Assembly (NCBI GenBank): GCA_016928955.1
Contig: JAFGJV010000033.1
Coordinates: 1-64,000, forward strand
Direction of reading: 5' to 3'
Source: Spirochaetales bacterium
GTDB taxonomy: Bacteria; Spirochaetota; Spirochaetia; Treponematales; UBA12059
DNA length: 64,000 nucleotides
The notes beneath the pieces are model-generated. The model searched no databases. It was not told where the DNA came from and saw only the letters and a list, made by a program, of their open reading frames with translations. Within the stretch, counting starts at the first letter, position 1; every line of letters begins with the position of its first letter. The position numbers were made by a program, and so were the translations under genes. Positions 1-9,976 of the stretch are shown here, one piece after another.

Positions 1-1808
1 CGCCGGGGAACTATGGCCAGGGACTGGGGTCTGCTTGGCTGCGGCGCTGCCGGTGCCTGCGCGACGCCAGCAGTTCGGGCGCCCGGTTCTTCCCGAGCCG
101 GCTCGGGCCGCGCTTGGGCCGGCCGCCGGTAGGCCGTCCCTGGTCCCTCGCCGGCCCCCGCAGCCCCCAGCTTGAAGAACGATATGGCGTCCATCAGCCG
201 CCGCGACTGCTCGGCAAGGCTCCCCGCCGTAGCAGCCACGTTCTCCGCCTGCCCGGCTATCTCCTCGCTCGTCGCGCTGAACTCCTCGGACAGCGACGCA
301 TTGTGCTGGATCACCGTGTCCAGCTGAGCTATGGCCTTGTTGATCTGCTGGGCGCCAGAATCCTGCTCGCGCGACGCCACGCTGATCTCCTGCACCAGCT
401 CAGCCGTTTTCTGGATGTCCGGCGCCATGCCCTCGAGCATCGCCCCGGCCTTCTCCGCTATGTCCACGCTCCGCGCCGACAGTTCCGATATCTCCCCGGC
501 CGCCACCTTGGAGCGCTCGGCCAACTTGCCCACCTCGCTGGCCACCACCGCAAAGCCCTTGCCGTGCTCCCCGGCCCGCGCCGCCTCTATGCTGGCGTTC
601 AATGACAGCATGTTGGTCTGCCTGGCTATCTCCTCGATGATCGCTATCTTCTCAGCGATCTGCCGCATGGCCTCCACGGTCTGCCGCACCGCGTCCATGC
701 CGGCTCTCGCGTCCGTGGCCGCCTTGCTGGATATGCGTTCGGTCTGCCCGGAGTTGTCCGCGTTCTGCCTGATATTGGCCGTCATCTGCTCCATGCTGGC
801 GGACACCTCTTCGGCGCTGGCCGCCTGCTCGGTGGCGCCCTGAGACAGCTGCTGGCTGGACGTGGATATGCCCTGAATGCCGGTGGTCATCTGGTCCGCG
901 GCCACTGACAAGTCTTCCGAACCTTCGGACACAACGCGGCTTGTCTTCTGCACGTCCGAAAGCACGTCCCGGAGTTTGGACAGCGTGGTCTCTATGGCCG
1001 TGATCAGCACGCCGGCCTCGTCCTTCCTGGACAGGTACCTGGAATCAAGCTCTCCGGTCAGGTCCCCGCCCGACATGCGGCGCATGCGTTCGGCCGCGTA
1101 CACGATGGGCCGCGCTATCCGGCCGCCTATCACTGCGGCTACCACCACCATGACCGCGGCCAGAAGGATGGCCACGGGCACGATGACAGAAAGAACCCGC
1201 ACGCGGATTACTCGGGCTTCTTCCGCCTTCTCTAGTACCACGGCGTGGATGTCGTCAAAGTAGTTGCCGGTTCCCACCACCCAGTCAAAGCCCTTGGCGT
1301 GAAGGCTGTAGCCGCGCTTTGGCAGAGGTTCGGTCTGGCCGGCCCTGGGGAACCAGTACTCCGTGTAGCCACCGCCCGCAAGACCTGCCTTGATAATGGC
1401 CTTAACCAGTTCAAAGCCTTTGGCGTCTTTCAGCTCGTACCGGTTCGTTCCTTCCGTGGCACTGCCGTACAAAACCTGGTTGTCGCCGGTGGGAGTGTCC
1501 GCCCAGAAATAACCGTCTTTGCCAAAACGCATGTCCCGGAGAAGGTTCCTGGCCAGTTCGGTTGCGTTTTCAGGCGCCACCAATCCCGCGTCCCTCTGCC
1601 GTGCAAGCGATTCCAGCATGGATACCGCGGTCTCAATCTGGGTCTTGATCAGGGTGTCAAAATCCTTGTTGAGCAGTTCCTCAAGCGAGTCCAGCTGGTC
1701 GTTGGACGACACCAGGAGGCCATAGGTAAAGGCCGCGGCCACTACCAGGGCCACCACAACGGCGGCGGTGCCCGCCAACAGAGCAATCTTGAGCCGTATC
1801 GATCTCAC
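1..1808 (-). CDS. methyl-accepting chemotaxis protein with Cache sensor domain (partial, runs off left edge)
   Basis: Membrane chemoreceptor that signals to CheA/CheW. I translated it from a GTG at 1808, preceded by GGGGAGG at good spacing; the frame stays open to base 1 (602 codons visible), so the C-terminus is missing. Order: membrane segment about residues 7-31; a periplasmic sCache-type domain (about 35-195) with the hallmark strings KDGYFWADT and [14 protein letters not shown]; second membrane segment about 203-228; HAMP; then the cytoplasmic coiled coil, whose hairpin tip [18 protein letters not shown] starts near residue 401. The visible tail after about residue 545 is rich in Pro, Ala and Arg, as in receptors with a flexible tether. 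It lies 63 bp downstream of a second receptor gene and is probably co-transcribed with it. The ligand cannot be told; sCache domains often bind small organic acids. Confidence 0.93.
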   Translation of the reverse strand, partial: MRSIRLKIALLAGTAAVVVALVVAAAFTYGLLVSSNDQLDSLEELLNKDFDTLIKTQIETAVSMLESLARQRDAGLVAPENATELARNLLRDMRFGKDGYFWADTPTGDNQVLYGSATEGTNRYELKDAKGFELVKAIIKAGLAGGGYTEYWFPRAGQTEPLPKRGYSLHAKGFDWVVGTGNYFDDIHAVVLEKAEEARVIRVRVLSVIVPVAILLAAVMVVVAAVIGGRIARPIVYAAERMRRMSGGDLTGELDSRYLSRKDEAGVLITAIETTLSKLRDVLSDVQKTSRVVSEGSEDLSVAADQMTTGIQGISTSSQQLSQGATEQAASAEEVSASMEQMTANIRQNADNSGQTERISSKAATDARAGMDAVRQTVEAMRQIAEKIAIIEEIARQTNMLSLNASIEAARAGEHGKGFAVVASEVGKLAERSKVAAGEISELSARSVDIAEKAGAMLEGMAPDIQKTAELVQEISVASREQDSGAQQINKAIAQLDTVIQHNASLSEEFSATSEEIAGQAENVAATAGSLAEQSRRLMDAISFFKLGAAGAGEGPGTAYRRPAQARPEPAREEPGARTAGVAQAPAAPQPSRPQSLAIVPR

Positions 1809-1871
1809 GCATGCCTCCCCATACCCGGCGGGCGTCGCCCAGAGCTCCGCCAACCGGTCCCGTGCCAAAAA

Positions 1872-3434
1872 TTAGAAACCCGACGCCACGTCTTCCGGTA
1901 TGGCGCTAGCCACCGGCAAGCGCTCATTGTCGTCTAGACGGAAAAATGAAACCGTCTCGCGCAGGCGCGACGCGTGCCCCGCCAGCTCGGCGGCCGTTCC
2001 CGCAACCAAAGCCGACTGCCCGGCTATCTCTTCGCTGGTCGCACCGAACTCCTCCGACAGCGACGCGTTGTGCTGGATCACCGAGTCCAGCTGGGTGATC
2101 GCCTTGGATATCTGTGCCGTGCCTGTGTCCTGCTCCCTGCTGGCTGTGCTGATCTCCTGGACAAGCTCCGCCGTCCTCCCTATATCGGGGACCATCAGTT
2201 CGAGCATGGCGCCCGCCTTGTCCGCCACGGCAAGGCTCTGGGCGGTCATTTCCGATATTTCACCGGCGGCTTTCTTTGAGCGCTCGGCCAGCTTGCCCAC
2301 CTCGCTGGCAACCACGGCAAAACCCTTGCCGTGCTCGCCGGCCCGCGCGGCCTCTATGCTGGCATTTAGGGAGAGCATGTTGGTCTGCCTGGCTATCTCC
2401 TCGATGATCGCTATGCGCTCGGCTATGCTCTTCATGGCGGACAGGCTCTGCTTGACCGCTACCGCGCCGTCGCGGGCGTCCTTGGCCGCCTTGGCCGCGA
2501 TTTTTTCCGTCTGCTGGGCGTTGTCCGCGTTCTGTTTTATGTTGGCGCTCATCTGCTCGATGCTAGCCGACACCTGCTCGGCGCTGGCCGCCTGTTCGGT
2601 GGCGCCCTGGGATAGCTGCTGGCTGGAACTGGCCACGCCCTGAATGCCGGCCGTCATCTGCCTGGCCGTTTTGGACAATTCCGACGAACTAACCGCCACG
2701 CCGTCGCTGGCCTCTTTCACGCCCATGACCACCTCCCGGAGCCTGTCCGTCATCTCGTCCATCGAGCGAGACAGTACACCGAGCTCGTCCCTCTTAAAGC
2801 TACGCCGTCCGTCTCGCGACAGGTCCCCGTCGTGGAGGCGACGGACCTTGGCCAAAGCCAGGCTGACCGGGCGGTTCACCTGGGCTTCTAGCAGCACCGA
2901 TACCAGCAAGCCGAGCAGCACAAGAAGTATCAGTCCCTCAAACAGGCTCCTGGACGCCAGCTCGCCCACGCTGGCCCGCACCTCGTGGTCGTCGTACATA
3001 AGCACAAGGCTGGCAACGGCTTCAGAGTCCCGGGTCACGTCCTTGTTGATGAGATATTGGCCGGGACCCGGCTCAGGCACATCCATACTATCCGGAGGCG
3101 CCAGACCGTCCTTGCCGCGCGCCAGGGCCACAAACAGGGATCCGTCCTTCTTGTCGAACACGTAGCTGGCCTGGATAGCCGCGTCCTCCATCTCGGTGGT
3201 CAAGATGGTTCTTCCGTATTCAGCGTCAAAGCGCCAGAAGGGATTTTCCATATTGATGGCAATCCTCGTGGACGTACGATCCATCCTTCCTGAAAGCCCC
3301 TCTATCATGTCCGACGACAGCCATTGATAGCGCAGGAGCCCTGATGCCAGGAGGGCCACAGCCATTAGTGGAATGGATACTGCCAAAAAAGCAGTCCTGA
3401 GCTTCCCAAACCCGTTGAGAGACGAGCGTTCCAT
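1872..3434 (-). CDS. methyl-accepting chemotaxis protein
   Basis: Second chemoreceptor, 520 residues. I start it at the ATG at 3434, which has GGAGG six to seven bases upstream; an in-frame TTG 15 bases further up lacks such a site. Membrane segment about residues 14-35, a short periplasmic domain of about 125 residues without obvious Cache strings, second membrane segment about 163-186, HAMP, and a complete signalling domain with hairpin tip near residues 353-385. It ends in EDVASGF rather than a CheR/CheB tether pentapeptide. The signalling region is nearly identical in protein and very close in DNA sequence to the neighbouring receptor, whereas the sensor halves differ completely, so the pair arose by duplication with sensor replacement or is kept alike by gene conversion. 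Ligand unknown. Confidence 0.93.
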   Translation of the reverse strand: MERSSLNGFGKLRTAFLAVSIPLMAVALLASGLLRYQWLSSDMIEGLSGRMDRTSTRIAINMENPFWRFDAEYGRTILTTEMEDAAIQASYVFDKKDGSLFVALARGKDGLAPPDSMDVPEPGPGQYLINKDVTRDSEAVASLVLMYDDHEVRASVGELASRSLFEGLILLVLLGLLVSVLLEAQVNRPVSLALAKVRRLHDGDLSRDGRRSFKRDELGVLSRSMDEMTDRLREVVMGVKEASDGVAVSSSELSKTARQMTAGIQGVASSSQQLSQGATEQAASAEQVSASIEQMSANIKQNADNAQQTEKIAAKAAKDARDGAVAVKQSLSAMKSIAERIAIIEEIARQTNMLSLNASIEAARAGEHGKGFAVVASEVGKLAERSKKAAGEISEMTAQSLAVADKAGAMLELMVPDIGRTAELVQEISTASREQDTGTAQISKAITQLDSVIQHNASLSEEFGATSEEIAGQSALVAGTAAELAGHASRLRETVSFFRLDDNERLPVASAIPEDVASGF

Positions 3435-3593
3435 ACAGGCCTCCGGCAACTTTTAGATACGAAAGTATTTAAACCTTCGGCAGTAGAGTTCCTCATGAAT
3501 CGCAGTTTTCAACTGTAGTCCATGTGGTATCCGTGCGCAAATTGCGGGGAGCGGTAAAAGGAGGGCGACGCTAGACGTTCGGAGGTCGTACAG

Positions 3594-5327
3594 TCAGGCT
3601 GTTTCCAGGGCGGGCAAAACAACGGAAAATACGGTGCGGCCGGGACGGGACGTGAAGGATATGTTCCCTCCGTGCGACTCGACGATACGCCGGCACAGCT
3701 CGAGGCCGAGGCCCATGCCCCCACCCTCGGTCTTGGTAGTAAAAAACGGGTCGAACACACGGCTTTGTATATCTTCGGGTATGCCCGGCCCGGAATCGGC
3801 CACCGTGACCGACACCCTGCCGGCTTCCGTGCTTGTAGCCAGCTCCAAGGTGCCGGCCCCGTCCATGGCCTGCGTGGCGTTCATGATCAGATTGAGCCAC
3901 ACCTGCCCCAGGCGATCAGGCGAACCGCGCACCTTGGCTCCAGAACGCGTACGCTCCAGGGTTACACCCCGCTTGATCCGGTTCTCGGCCAGCACCAGCA
4001 CCACGTCCAGCGTGGCGTCCACGTCAACCACGGCGTCCAGGTCCTGGGAGCCGGAGTGCACGTGGCTTCTCAGGGCTCCAACCACCGTGCCGGCCTTGCC
4101 CGCGGCCACATTGACCAACTCTGCCATGCGGCGGGCTTCTGCCACAGCCCGTACCAGGTCAAAAATTTCACCTGCCTGCGGCAACTGGAAATAGGGGGCC
4201 CAGTCGTCCAGCCGGCCGTCAAGGCCAAACTCAACCAGAAATTCGCCAATCTGGTTGGAGTCCGTTACCCCCAGGCCGGCAAGGCGCGCGGCTACGGCAT
4301 GCCGGCGGGCGCGGTCCAGCCGGCCGGATTCCATGGCCGCAGCCCGTTCCACGGCAGCCCGGGCCATGTCCTCAAAGGCATGGCGGCCGTCCTGATCCAA
4401 AGCTGCATACTGCCCAAACACGTGGTCGGGAAGACTGCCCACATAGTCGCGCAGGGCCGATCCGGCCGACACGATTGCGCCAAGGGGCGTGTTCAGCTCG
4501 TGGGCAATGCCTGCGGCCAGTTGGCCAAGCGTCGCCATTTTTTCTATGGCTACCAAACGGTCCTGGGTCTGGGTCAACTGAGCGAAGGTCCTGCTCAGGG
4601 TTTCGCTACGCTCGAGTACCCGGGCCTCAAGGCCATGGTTCAGGGCCTCCAGCTCGTTGTTCTTGGACACGATCTTGGCCGCCATCCCGTTAACGGCTTC
4701 TATCAGCCTGTCCATGTCCGCGTAGCCACACAGGGCCACGTTTTGGCCATACTGGCCTGAGGCTATCCGGTCCAGGTCGGACATGATGCGGCCAAAGGCG
4801 TCGGTCACCCTCCGCAGGGCTATGGTGCGGGCCACAAGGAAACTCAGGCCAATGACCACGATAAGCACGCCTATGGACGAAAACAGGTGCCGGGTACGTA
4901 TGCGTCCCAGCTCCCCGCTCCCGAACTGGATGGCCACGGTGCCGAGTGGAAGGCCTTCGCGGCTCACGTTGCGCTCGAGCTCTACAAGAATGCCGGTTTC
5001 CGGGCCGGCCGCGACGGCCTGCACGGCGCCCAGGTCAGCGGAGTCTATCTTGATACCGACAATGCCACCCGTTGATAGGAGCGCGTTGCCTATGCGCGTT
5101 GCCTGGTCCAGGTCCAGGGTATAGAGAGGCTCGGCTATTATGGCGGCGATGCCGTCCGCGGTATTGTTGGCGGTATCGACCAGCTGGCGCCGGGTCAGCT
5201 CGAGCGACAGGGTCAAGGACAGAATCTCAGCCACGGCGATGACGACAACTGCGCTCAGGGTGGTAAGTATTTGAAGCTCGGAAAACAGGCCGCGTCTTCG
5301 CGGCTTGCTACCTACGGTGGTGGTCAT
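3594..5327 (-). CDS. orphan sensor histidine kinase with long insertion in the dimerisation region
   Basis: Membrane-bound two-component sensor, 577 residues from the ATG at 5327 (AAGGAAG nine bases upstream; a TTG three codons earlier sits directly on that site). Membrane segments about residues 20-42 and 150-168 flank a roughly 105-residue periplasmic domain; a HAMP-like segment and coiled coil follow. The H-box is GIAHELNTPLGAI with His276. The ATP-binding domain is complete: N-box LIMNATQAMDGAG, G1 ADSGPGIPED, F-box FDPFFTTK, G2 GGGMGLGLELC. About 200 residues separate His276 from the N-box, roughly twice the usual distance, with an extra segment near residues 295-420. No response-regulator gene is adjacent. 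The two chemoreceptor genes downstream suggest, but do not show, a link to taxis. Confidence 0.9.
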   Translation of the reverse strand: MTTTVGSKPRRRGLFSELQILTTLSAVVVIAVAEILSLTLSLELTRRQLVDTANNTADGIAAIIAEPLYTLDLDQATRIGNALLSTGGIVGIKIDSADLGAVQAVAAGPETGILVELERNVSREGLPLGTVAIQFGSGELGRIRTRHLFSSIGVLIVVIGLSFLVARTIALRRVTDAFGRIMSDLDRIASGQYGQNVALCGYADMDRLIEAVNGMAAKIVSKNNELEALNHGLEARVLERSETLSRTFAQLTQTQDRLVAIEKMATLGQLAAGIAHELNTPLGAIVSAGSALRDYVGSLPDHVFGQYAALDQDGRHAFEDMARAAVERAAAMESGRLDRARRHAVAARLAGLGVTDSNQIGEFLVEFGLDGRLDDWAPYFQLPQAGEIFDLVRAVAEARRMAELVNVAAGKAGTVVGALRSHVHSGSQDLDAVVDVDATLDVVLVLAENRIKRGVTLERTRSGAKVRGSPDRLGQVWLNLIMNATQAMDGAGTLELATSTEAGRVSVTVADSGPGIPEDIQSRVFDPFFTTKTEGGGMGLGLELCRRIVESHGGNISFTSRPGRTVFSVVLPALETA

Positions 5328-5467
5328 GCGCCGCAACTTCCTTATGAATTACCGCTGGCTTCCGCTCCGGGGCGACGCGGGTCACGCGCCGACTCCGAGG
5401 TGACTAAACTATAATCCACATAGACGAACGCACAAGCTCTTTTCCATGCCCCCGAGCGCGTTGCGCT

Positions 5468-5764
5468 TCAAGTGGTCGGCCCGAGCAGGTTGCCCACCAG
5501 GAAAAAAAGCAAGAACAATAAGGGTGATGCCGATACTACCGCCGCGATCCAGGTAATGGCCGAACGCGGTTGCTTGACAGTGCCCCAAACGGATAAGACC
5601 GTGGCTACCACCGAGACAAGCCCTATGAGCCACGCTTCCGCCAAACCCGCCCTCGGCAGGAACCAGCTCTGCAGAATCCCTAACAGTGTTAAGCCCACCA
5701 CCACCCCGAGGATCAAGGCAACCCAGCTCACCGTGGGGATGCGTCGCGAATTTCGCCCGTCCAT
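5468..5764 (-). CDS. small three-helix membrane protein, function unknown
   Basis: Protein of 98 residues starting at the ATG at 5764, which has a near-perfect AAGGAGGT five bases upstream; this decides the start over an in-frame codon 33 bases earlier. After a basic N-terminus (MDGRNSRR) it has three hydrophobic segments, about residues 11-30, 39-58 and 68-90, separated by short loops, and ends LLGPTT. I do not recognise a family. It lies downstream of the nfeD-floA operon, separated from it by a strong hairpin, so it probably has its own promoter. Confidence 0.75.
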   Translation of the reverse strand: MDGRNSRRIPTVSWVALILGVVVGLTLLGILQSWFLPRAGLAEAWLIGLVSVVATVLSVWGTVKQPRSAITWIAAVVSASPLLFLLFFLVGNLLGPTT

Positions 5765-5800
5765 AGGTACCTCCTTAGGAATCAAACCATGGTTCATTCC

Positions 5801-5844
5801 AGAAAAGAATGGCGGCCACCGCGACGCTTCTCGCGGTGGCCGCC
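5801..5844 (-). terminator. hairpin terminator downstream of the nfeD-floA operon
   Basis: A perfect 14-bp stem (GGCGGCCACCGCGA at 5811-5824 with its complement at 5831-5844) has a 6-base loop. On the minus strand it is followed by ATTCTTTTC. It sits 11 bases after the stop of the last gene of the operon, so a rho-independent terminator is likely. Confidence 0.75.
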
Positions 5845-5854
5845 TATGTCTGGC

Positions 5855-6331
5855 TCAGAAAGACCGGTCGTTAGCTCCCGCTGGCAAAGACTTGGGGGGC
5901 CCGAGCAGTTCGGCCATGGCCACCGCTCGTTTAAGCGCTGGTAGCCTATCCAGTTTTTTTATGCCTGGCGAGCCTGTCGCCTTGGCAGGGCGGGCGGCCG
6001 CATGAAGAGGCTGCGCCACCTGGAGCTCGGGTTCGGACGGCTGGGTTTCCGTGTACACCGGAGCGGGCGTAATGTCGTACCGGCGCGGCTGGGTCTCGGG
6101 CGCCTTGCGCTCCTGGGGTCGGGGTACCTGCCGTGCCGGGCTTTCTTCCCAGTGCCCGCGCGCGGCTGGCTTGCCGAACAAAGATGCCAGAATCTCATCC
6201 TTGCTGGCTGGGGCGGCCCGGGTCGTGCCACGAGCGTCGGCCTTTTTCTTGACCACGGCGGCGAACACACGCGCGAATAAAATGAGCGCCACCGGCACGA
6301 GAACGAAAATGTTCTCGAACAGCTCGTCCAC
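5855..6331 (-). CDS. membrane-anchored proline-rich protein, third gene of the nfeD-floA operon
   Basis: Protein of 158 residues with a GTG start at 6331 that is coupled to the stop codon of floA. A single N-terminal membrane segment (about residues 7-27, VLVPVALILFARVFAAVV) is followed by KKK and a cytoplasmic, Pro/Ala/Glu/Gln-rich, probably disordered region; only the last 35 residues (KKLDRLPALKRAVAMAELLG) look helical. No known domain is apparent. In Bacillus the nfeD-floA pair is followed by the small gene yqfB; this protein takes that position but is longer and I see no clear similarity. Tight coupling suggests it works with flotillin, perhaps as a membrane partner; that is an inference from context. 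Confidence 0.8.
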   Translation of the reverse strand: MDELFENIFVLVPVALILFARVFAAVVKKKADARGTTRAAPASKDEILASLFGKPAARGHWEESPARQVPRPQERKAPETQPRRYDITPAPVYTETQPSEPELQVAQPLHAAARPAKATGSPGIKKLDRLPALKRAVAMAELLGPPKSLPAGANDRSF

Positions 6332-6332
6332 G

Positions 6333-7313
6333 TCAGCTGCCTTCCTGGCCGATGGACTTTCTCATCTGCGTGTCGGCCTGTATGTTGTTCAGGCGGTAAT
6401 AGTCCATGACGCCCAGCTTGCCCGTCCGGAACGCCTCGGCCATGGCCAGGGGAATTTCCGCCTCGGCCAGCACCACCTTGGCGCGGTTTTCCTGGACCAG
6501 GGCGATCATTTCCTGTTCCTTGGCCTGGGCGGCCGCCCTGCGCTTCTCGGCCTCCGCCTGGAAGCGGCGCTTGTCCGCCTCGGCCTGATCCGCCTGCAGC
6601 TTGGCTCCCACGTTGGCGCCCACGTCGATGTCGGCAATGTCTATGGACAGGATCTCGAACGCGGTACCTGCGTCCAGGCCCTTGCCCAAAACCCGCTTGG
6701 AAATCTGGTCAGGGTTTTCCAGCACGGCCTTGTACGACTCCGACGAGCCTATGGTCGTGACAATGCCCTCGCCCACGCGGGCTATGATGGTCTCCTCGGT
6801 GGCGCCGCCGACCAGGCGCTCGATATTGGCGCGAACGGTGACGCGGGCCTTGACCTGCAGCTGGATGCCGTCCTTGGCCACGGCGTCTATGGTCTGCTTA
6901 CCCTTGCTGGGATCCGGGCAGTCGATCACCTTGGGATTCACGCTGGTGCGCACGGCTTCCAGCACATCGCGTCCGGCCAGATCTATGGCGGCGGCGCGCT
7001 GGAAGGGCAGGGGGATGCTGGCCTTGTTGGCTGCGACCAGGGCCTGGCTGACCTTGGCCACGTTGCCTCCCGCCAGGAAGTGCGTTTCAAGCATGTCGGT
7101 AGCCACATCAATGCCGGCCTTGGTCAGCATGATGCGCGCGTCCACGATAACGGCCGGGCGCACGTGCCTGAGCCACATGCCTATCAGCTTGCCCATGCCA
7201 ACGGCCGCCCCGGACAGCAGGGCCCGGAACCACAGCCCGAAGAATTTCAGGAACAGGAAGAGCAGGCCCAGGGCGACTATCCCCGCCGCCGCGTACAAAG
7301 CTACATAACCCAT
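6333..7313 (-). CDS. floA: flotillin-like protein FloA
   Basis: Scaffold protein of bacterial membrane microdomains, 326 residues, the usual length for the FloA/YqfA family. AAGGAGG sits five bases before the ATG. A hydrophobic hairpin (about residues 4-47) anchors it to the membrane; the SPFH-like domain follows (about 50-220), then the Ala/Glu/Lys-rich coiled coil (about 230-300, with [15 protein letters not shown] and [17 protein letters not shown]). The family strings [19 protein letters not shown] and [16 protein letters not shown] are present. It is downstream of nfeD (98-bp gap) and overlaps the next start codon, the classic nfeD-flotillin arrangement. Confidence 0.95.
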   Translation of the reverse strand: MGYVALYAAAGIVALGLLFLFLKFFGLWFRALLSGAAVGMGKLIGMWLRHVRPAVIVDARIMLTKAGIDVATDMLETHFLAGGNVAKVSQALVAANKASIPLPFQRAAAIDLAGRDVLEAVRTSVNPKVIDCPDPSKGKQTIDAVAKDGIQLQVKARVTVRANIERLVGGATEETIIARVGEGIVTTIGSSESYKAVLENPDQISKRVLGKGLDAGTAFEILSIDIADIDVGANVGAKLQADQAEADKRRFQAEAEKRRAAAQAKEQEMIALVQENRAKVVLAEAEIPLAMAEAFRTGKLGVMDYYRLNNIQADTQMRKSIGQEGS

Positions 7314-7411
7314 GTAATCCTCCTTGGTATAGTGAACAGGCCGGGCTTTTTATGGCGCGCGGCTCGTTGTCCCTTGTCTATACGGCCGGCAGTGCCGACC
7401 CCCTCATACGC

Positions 7412-8923
7412 TCAGCTTGCCTGCACGGGCCGCACGACCACCTGGCCGTTTCTCAGCGCGGCCACCTCAACCGTCTCGCCAGCGTCCACAAAGATTCCCT
7501 CCGTCTCAACCACAAAAACCGTGCCCCCAAATTCAGCGCGGCCAACCGGCCGGAGCACGGTCAGCGCCGTACCCCTGGCGCCAGGAACCGGCATGTCCGG
7601 AAGTCCTTGGTCGCCATCGTCGTCATGATCCATGTCCAGGGCCGGCCGTCCGGTGGCGGTGGCCGTTATGGCCGTCTTGAGCGTCAGCCGGTCAAAGAGC
7701 CGCAGTTTGGGGCCAAAGGCTATGAGCAGGCCTATGCCCAGGATGGCCAGCAGGAGGCCCGCTCCCACCGTGGCGGCGTTGCGCGCAAAAACGTCCCACT
7801 GCCAGTCGGACTGCGGAAGGATAAAGTCCTGCATGGACAGGACCAGGGCCGCCCCAATCAGGACCAGGCCGCCCACTCCGGCAACGCCAAAGCCAGGAAG
7901 GAGGAATATCTCCACGGCCAGCAACGCCAGGCCCAGGATGAACAGGACCAGCTCCAGCGAACCCACGGTGCCGACCAGCATGTTGGAGCCGAACAGCATG
8001 ATGAAGGCTATGATGGCTATCGTGCCAGGCACGCCGAAACCCGGGGAGTTTATTTCCACGAACAGCGCCACCAAGCCTATGAGTATCAGGATGGCCTGCA
8101 CCGCCTGCGATGTCAGGAAGGTGACCACGGAATCCGACAGCGACGGCTCGAGCACGGCCATGCCGCCGGGAAAGCCAAGGGCCAGCGCCAGGGCGTCCAG
8201 GCCGTCAATGGTGCCCGACGACAATCCGTAGCGCTCAGCGTCTCCAGCGGTTAGCGACAGGAGCTTGCCCGCAGCGTCTATGGTCCGTATGACGGACACG
8301 CCGTCCGGGTTGCCCGCCTGAAGCGCCAGGGCCTCGTCGGCTGTCACAGCCAGGGTCCGCCCGTCCATATCAAGCTCGACCAGTTCCACGTCAGCGTCGA
8401 CCATGGCCAGGGCTATACCCACCGGGTGGCCGTTCTTCTCGGCCAGGGCGGCCATCTGCGCCCTGACGGCGCTGACCGTCTTCTCGCCGGCCGCTTCCAT
8501 CTGCCCGTCGGCCGACGCGGTTACCGGCGCCGCTGCCCCGATGGACGTCCCGGGAGCCATATATATTTCCGAACAGGCCAACGCGATCAGGGCGCCGGCT
8601 GACCAGCTCACACCCATGCCCTCCTGGCCCCCGCCCACATAGGCCACGGTCCGGACATTTTTCAAGGAGCCTATGAACGACGCTATACGGAGGGCCGAAT
8701 CGACGCGGCCGCCGAACGTGTCTATGGTAAAGACCAGGGCGCCCGCACCGTCGGCCATGGCGGCCTCGGCGCGGCGTTTGACAAAGACGGCCGTTGACGG
8801 CTCTATGTCGCCGCTGATGGGTATGGCTACGACGGTAAGCACAGGGGCGGTGTCCTGGGCCCACGCAGGAGCCACCGACACGCACAGGGCCGTTAACACT
8901 ACGGCAGTAATGAGTCGTTTCAT
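7412..8923 (-). CDS. nfeD: NfeD-type membrane serine protease (ClpP-class)
   Basis: Long-form NfeD protein, 503 residues. Signal peptide 1-22 (cleavage after PAWA), an extracytoplasmic ClpP-like protease domain (about 28-225), four or five membrane segments (about 228-400), and a C-terminal OB-fold NfeD domain (about 430-500). In GVSWSAGALIAL, Ser108 is the likely nucleophile; Lys148 lies 40 residues later, matching the Ser-Lys spacing of the archaeal homologue PH1510, so the protease should be active. It heads the operon with floA. There is no convincing Shine-Dalgarno site; a -10-like TACTAT ends six bases before the ATG, so a leaderless or near-leaderless message is possible. Confidence 0.92.
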   Translation of the reverse strand: MKRLITAVVLTALCVSVAPAWAQDTAPVLTVVAIPISGDIEPSTAVFVKRRAEAAMADGAGALVFTIDTFGGRVDSALRIASFIGSLKNVRTVAYVGGGQEGMGVSWSAGALIALACSEIYMAPGTSIGAAAPVTASADGQMEAAGEKTVSAVRAQMAALAEKNGHPVGIALAMVDADVELVELDMDGRTLAVTADEALALQAGNPDGVSVIRTIDAAGKLLSLTAGDAERYGLSSGTIDGLDALALALGFPGGMAVLEPSLSDSVVTFLTSQAVQAILILIGLVALFVEINSPGFGVPGTIAIIAFIMLFGSNMLVGTVGSLELVLFILGLALLAVEIFLLPGFGVAGVGGLVLIGAALVLSMQDFILPQSDWQWDVFARNAATVGAGLLLAILGIGLLIAFGPKLRLFDRLTLKTAITATATGRPALDMDHDDDGDQGLPDMPVPGARGTALTVLRPVGRAEFGGTVFVVETEGIFVDAGETVEVAALRNGQVVVRPVQAS

Positions 8924-8977
8924 ACTTCTATAGTACGCTATTTACTCTCGGCGGTATAGAGAATGGGTGAATTACGT

Positions 8978-9949
8978 TCAGCGGCCGGTCAGGCCACGTT
9001 CACACAGCCAGTCGCAGAAAAAGCACATATCGCGGGTCTTGCCGGGGAAACGGGCACCCTGGCCTTCCAGCCTGGCCCGGTACGCCCCCAGCCCTTCCAC
9101 ATAACAGGCGCGCACATGGGCGTTGGCATCCGCGGCCGCAAGTAGCGCCGGCACGCCGCCATCCACCTTGCCGACTATCAGCTCCGGCCGTTCGTTGGCA
9201 AAACCACAGCACACCGCCACCGAGCCGTCGGGATGGACATACAGGACATTGCCGGGGCCGGCGCAGTAATCATCCTGGAACCAGGAGGCCGCGCCCCAGG
9301 CGTCCTCACCGGCGGCGGCCGAGCGCGGCGACCTCAGCACCGGAATCACAAGGCCCGATCCGTCGTCGGGCGTCGCCGCGTCTCGAGTAAGATACGCGTC
9401 GTCCACCAGGCGGACCGGCTCGCCGTCGTCGCTGTCCACGCGCCCGCCCAGGGCGGAAGCCACCAAGGCAAGATCCGCAAGAAAACGGGCGTCATCCGAA
9501 GAGCGCACAGACAGGATTTCGGCCATGTCCCGGCGACCCCATACCTCGAAAGCCGTTTTCAGGAAAACGGCCACCGTGGACGCGTCCTGGCCATGGTACG
9601 CGTCGTAGCTCAGGCCAAGCACCCCGTCAAAGCCGGCGTCATACACCGCACGCAGCTCGTTCCGCAAGCGCCCCTCGTCCGCCCACCACGCGCCGTTGGT
9701 CATCAGGCGGTCGAACATCAGCCCCTTTTCCACCGCCGCCTGTATCACGGGCGCCAAGAAATCGGGCCGCAGGAAAGGTTCTCCGCCGGAGAAGCCCACG
9801 CGCTCTATGCCAGCCTCGGCGCACGACTCAAGGAATCCAAGAGCCCTGTCCACGGACAGCTCCGCCGCGCCCCGGCTGACCCTACAGTGCGCGCAGTGGA
9901 GATTGCAGCGGCCCGTTGGTGCGAAGATAACTTCATCGGGTGAGAACAT
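8978..9949 (-). CDS. radical SAM protein with SPASM-like C-terminal cysteines
   Basis: Radical S-adenosylmethionine enzyme, 323 residues. The N-terminal CxxxCxxC motif is RCNLHCAHC (Cys15, 19, 22), followed by the glycine-rich GFSGGEPFLRPDF typical of the fold. The C-terminal third carries more cysteines (229, 247, 248, 282, 309, 312, 316) in strings such as DYCAGPGNVLYVHPDGSV and CFFCDWLC, resembling SPASM or twitch domains that hold an auxiliary [4Fe-4S] cluster. Such enzymes often modify peptides or mature other enzymes. No small precursor-peptide gene or cognate sulfatase is nearby, so the substrate is unknown. It starts 27 bases after the alpha-amylase gene and is probably its operon partner; the ribosome-binding site is weak. 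Confidence 0.85.
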   Translation of the reverse strand: MFSPDEVIFAPTGRCNLHCAHCRVSRGAAELSVDRALGFLESCAEAGIERVGFSGGEPFLRPDFLAPVIQAAVEKGLMFDRLMTNGAWWADEGRLRNELRAVYDAGFDGVLGLSYDAYHGQDASTVAVFLKTAFEVWGRRDMAEILSVRSSDDARFLADLALVASALGGRVDSDDGEPVRLVDDAYLTRDAATPDDGSGLVIPVLRSPRSAAAGEDAWGAASWFQDDYCAGPGNVLYVHPDGSVAVCCGFANERPELIVGKVDGGVPALLAAADANAHVRACYVEGLGAYRARLEGQGARFPGKTRDMCFFCDWLCERGLTGR

Positions 9950-9976
9950 GTCATGAGCCTACGCGTCCAGGACGGC

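Noticed and set aside
5409-5633. Frame of 74 codons overlapping the small membrane protein gene in another minus-strand frame
   Set aside because: No ribosome-binding site or hydrophobic pattern, whereas the overlapping 98-residue protein has a near-perfect Shine-Dalgarno site and three membrane segments.
6051-7628. A 525-codon plus-strand frame opposite floA
   Set aside because: Shadow frame: floA is a full-length, recognisable family member with a strong ribosome-binding site on the other strand.
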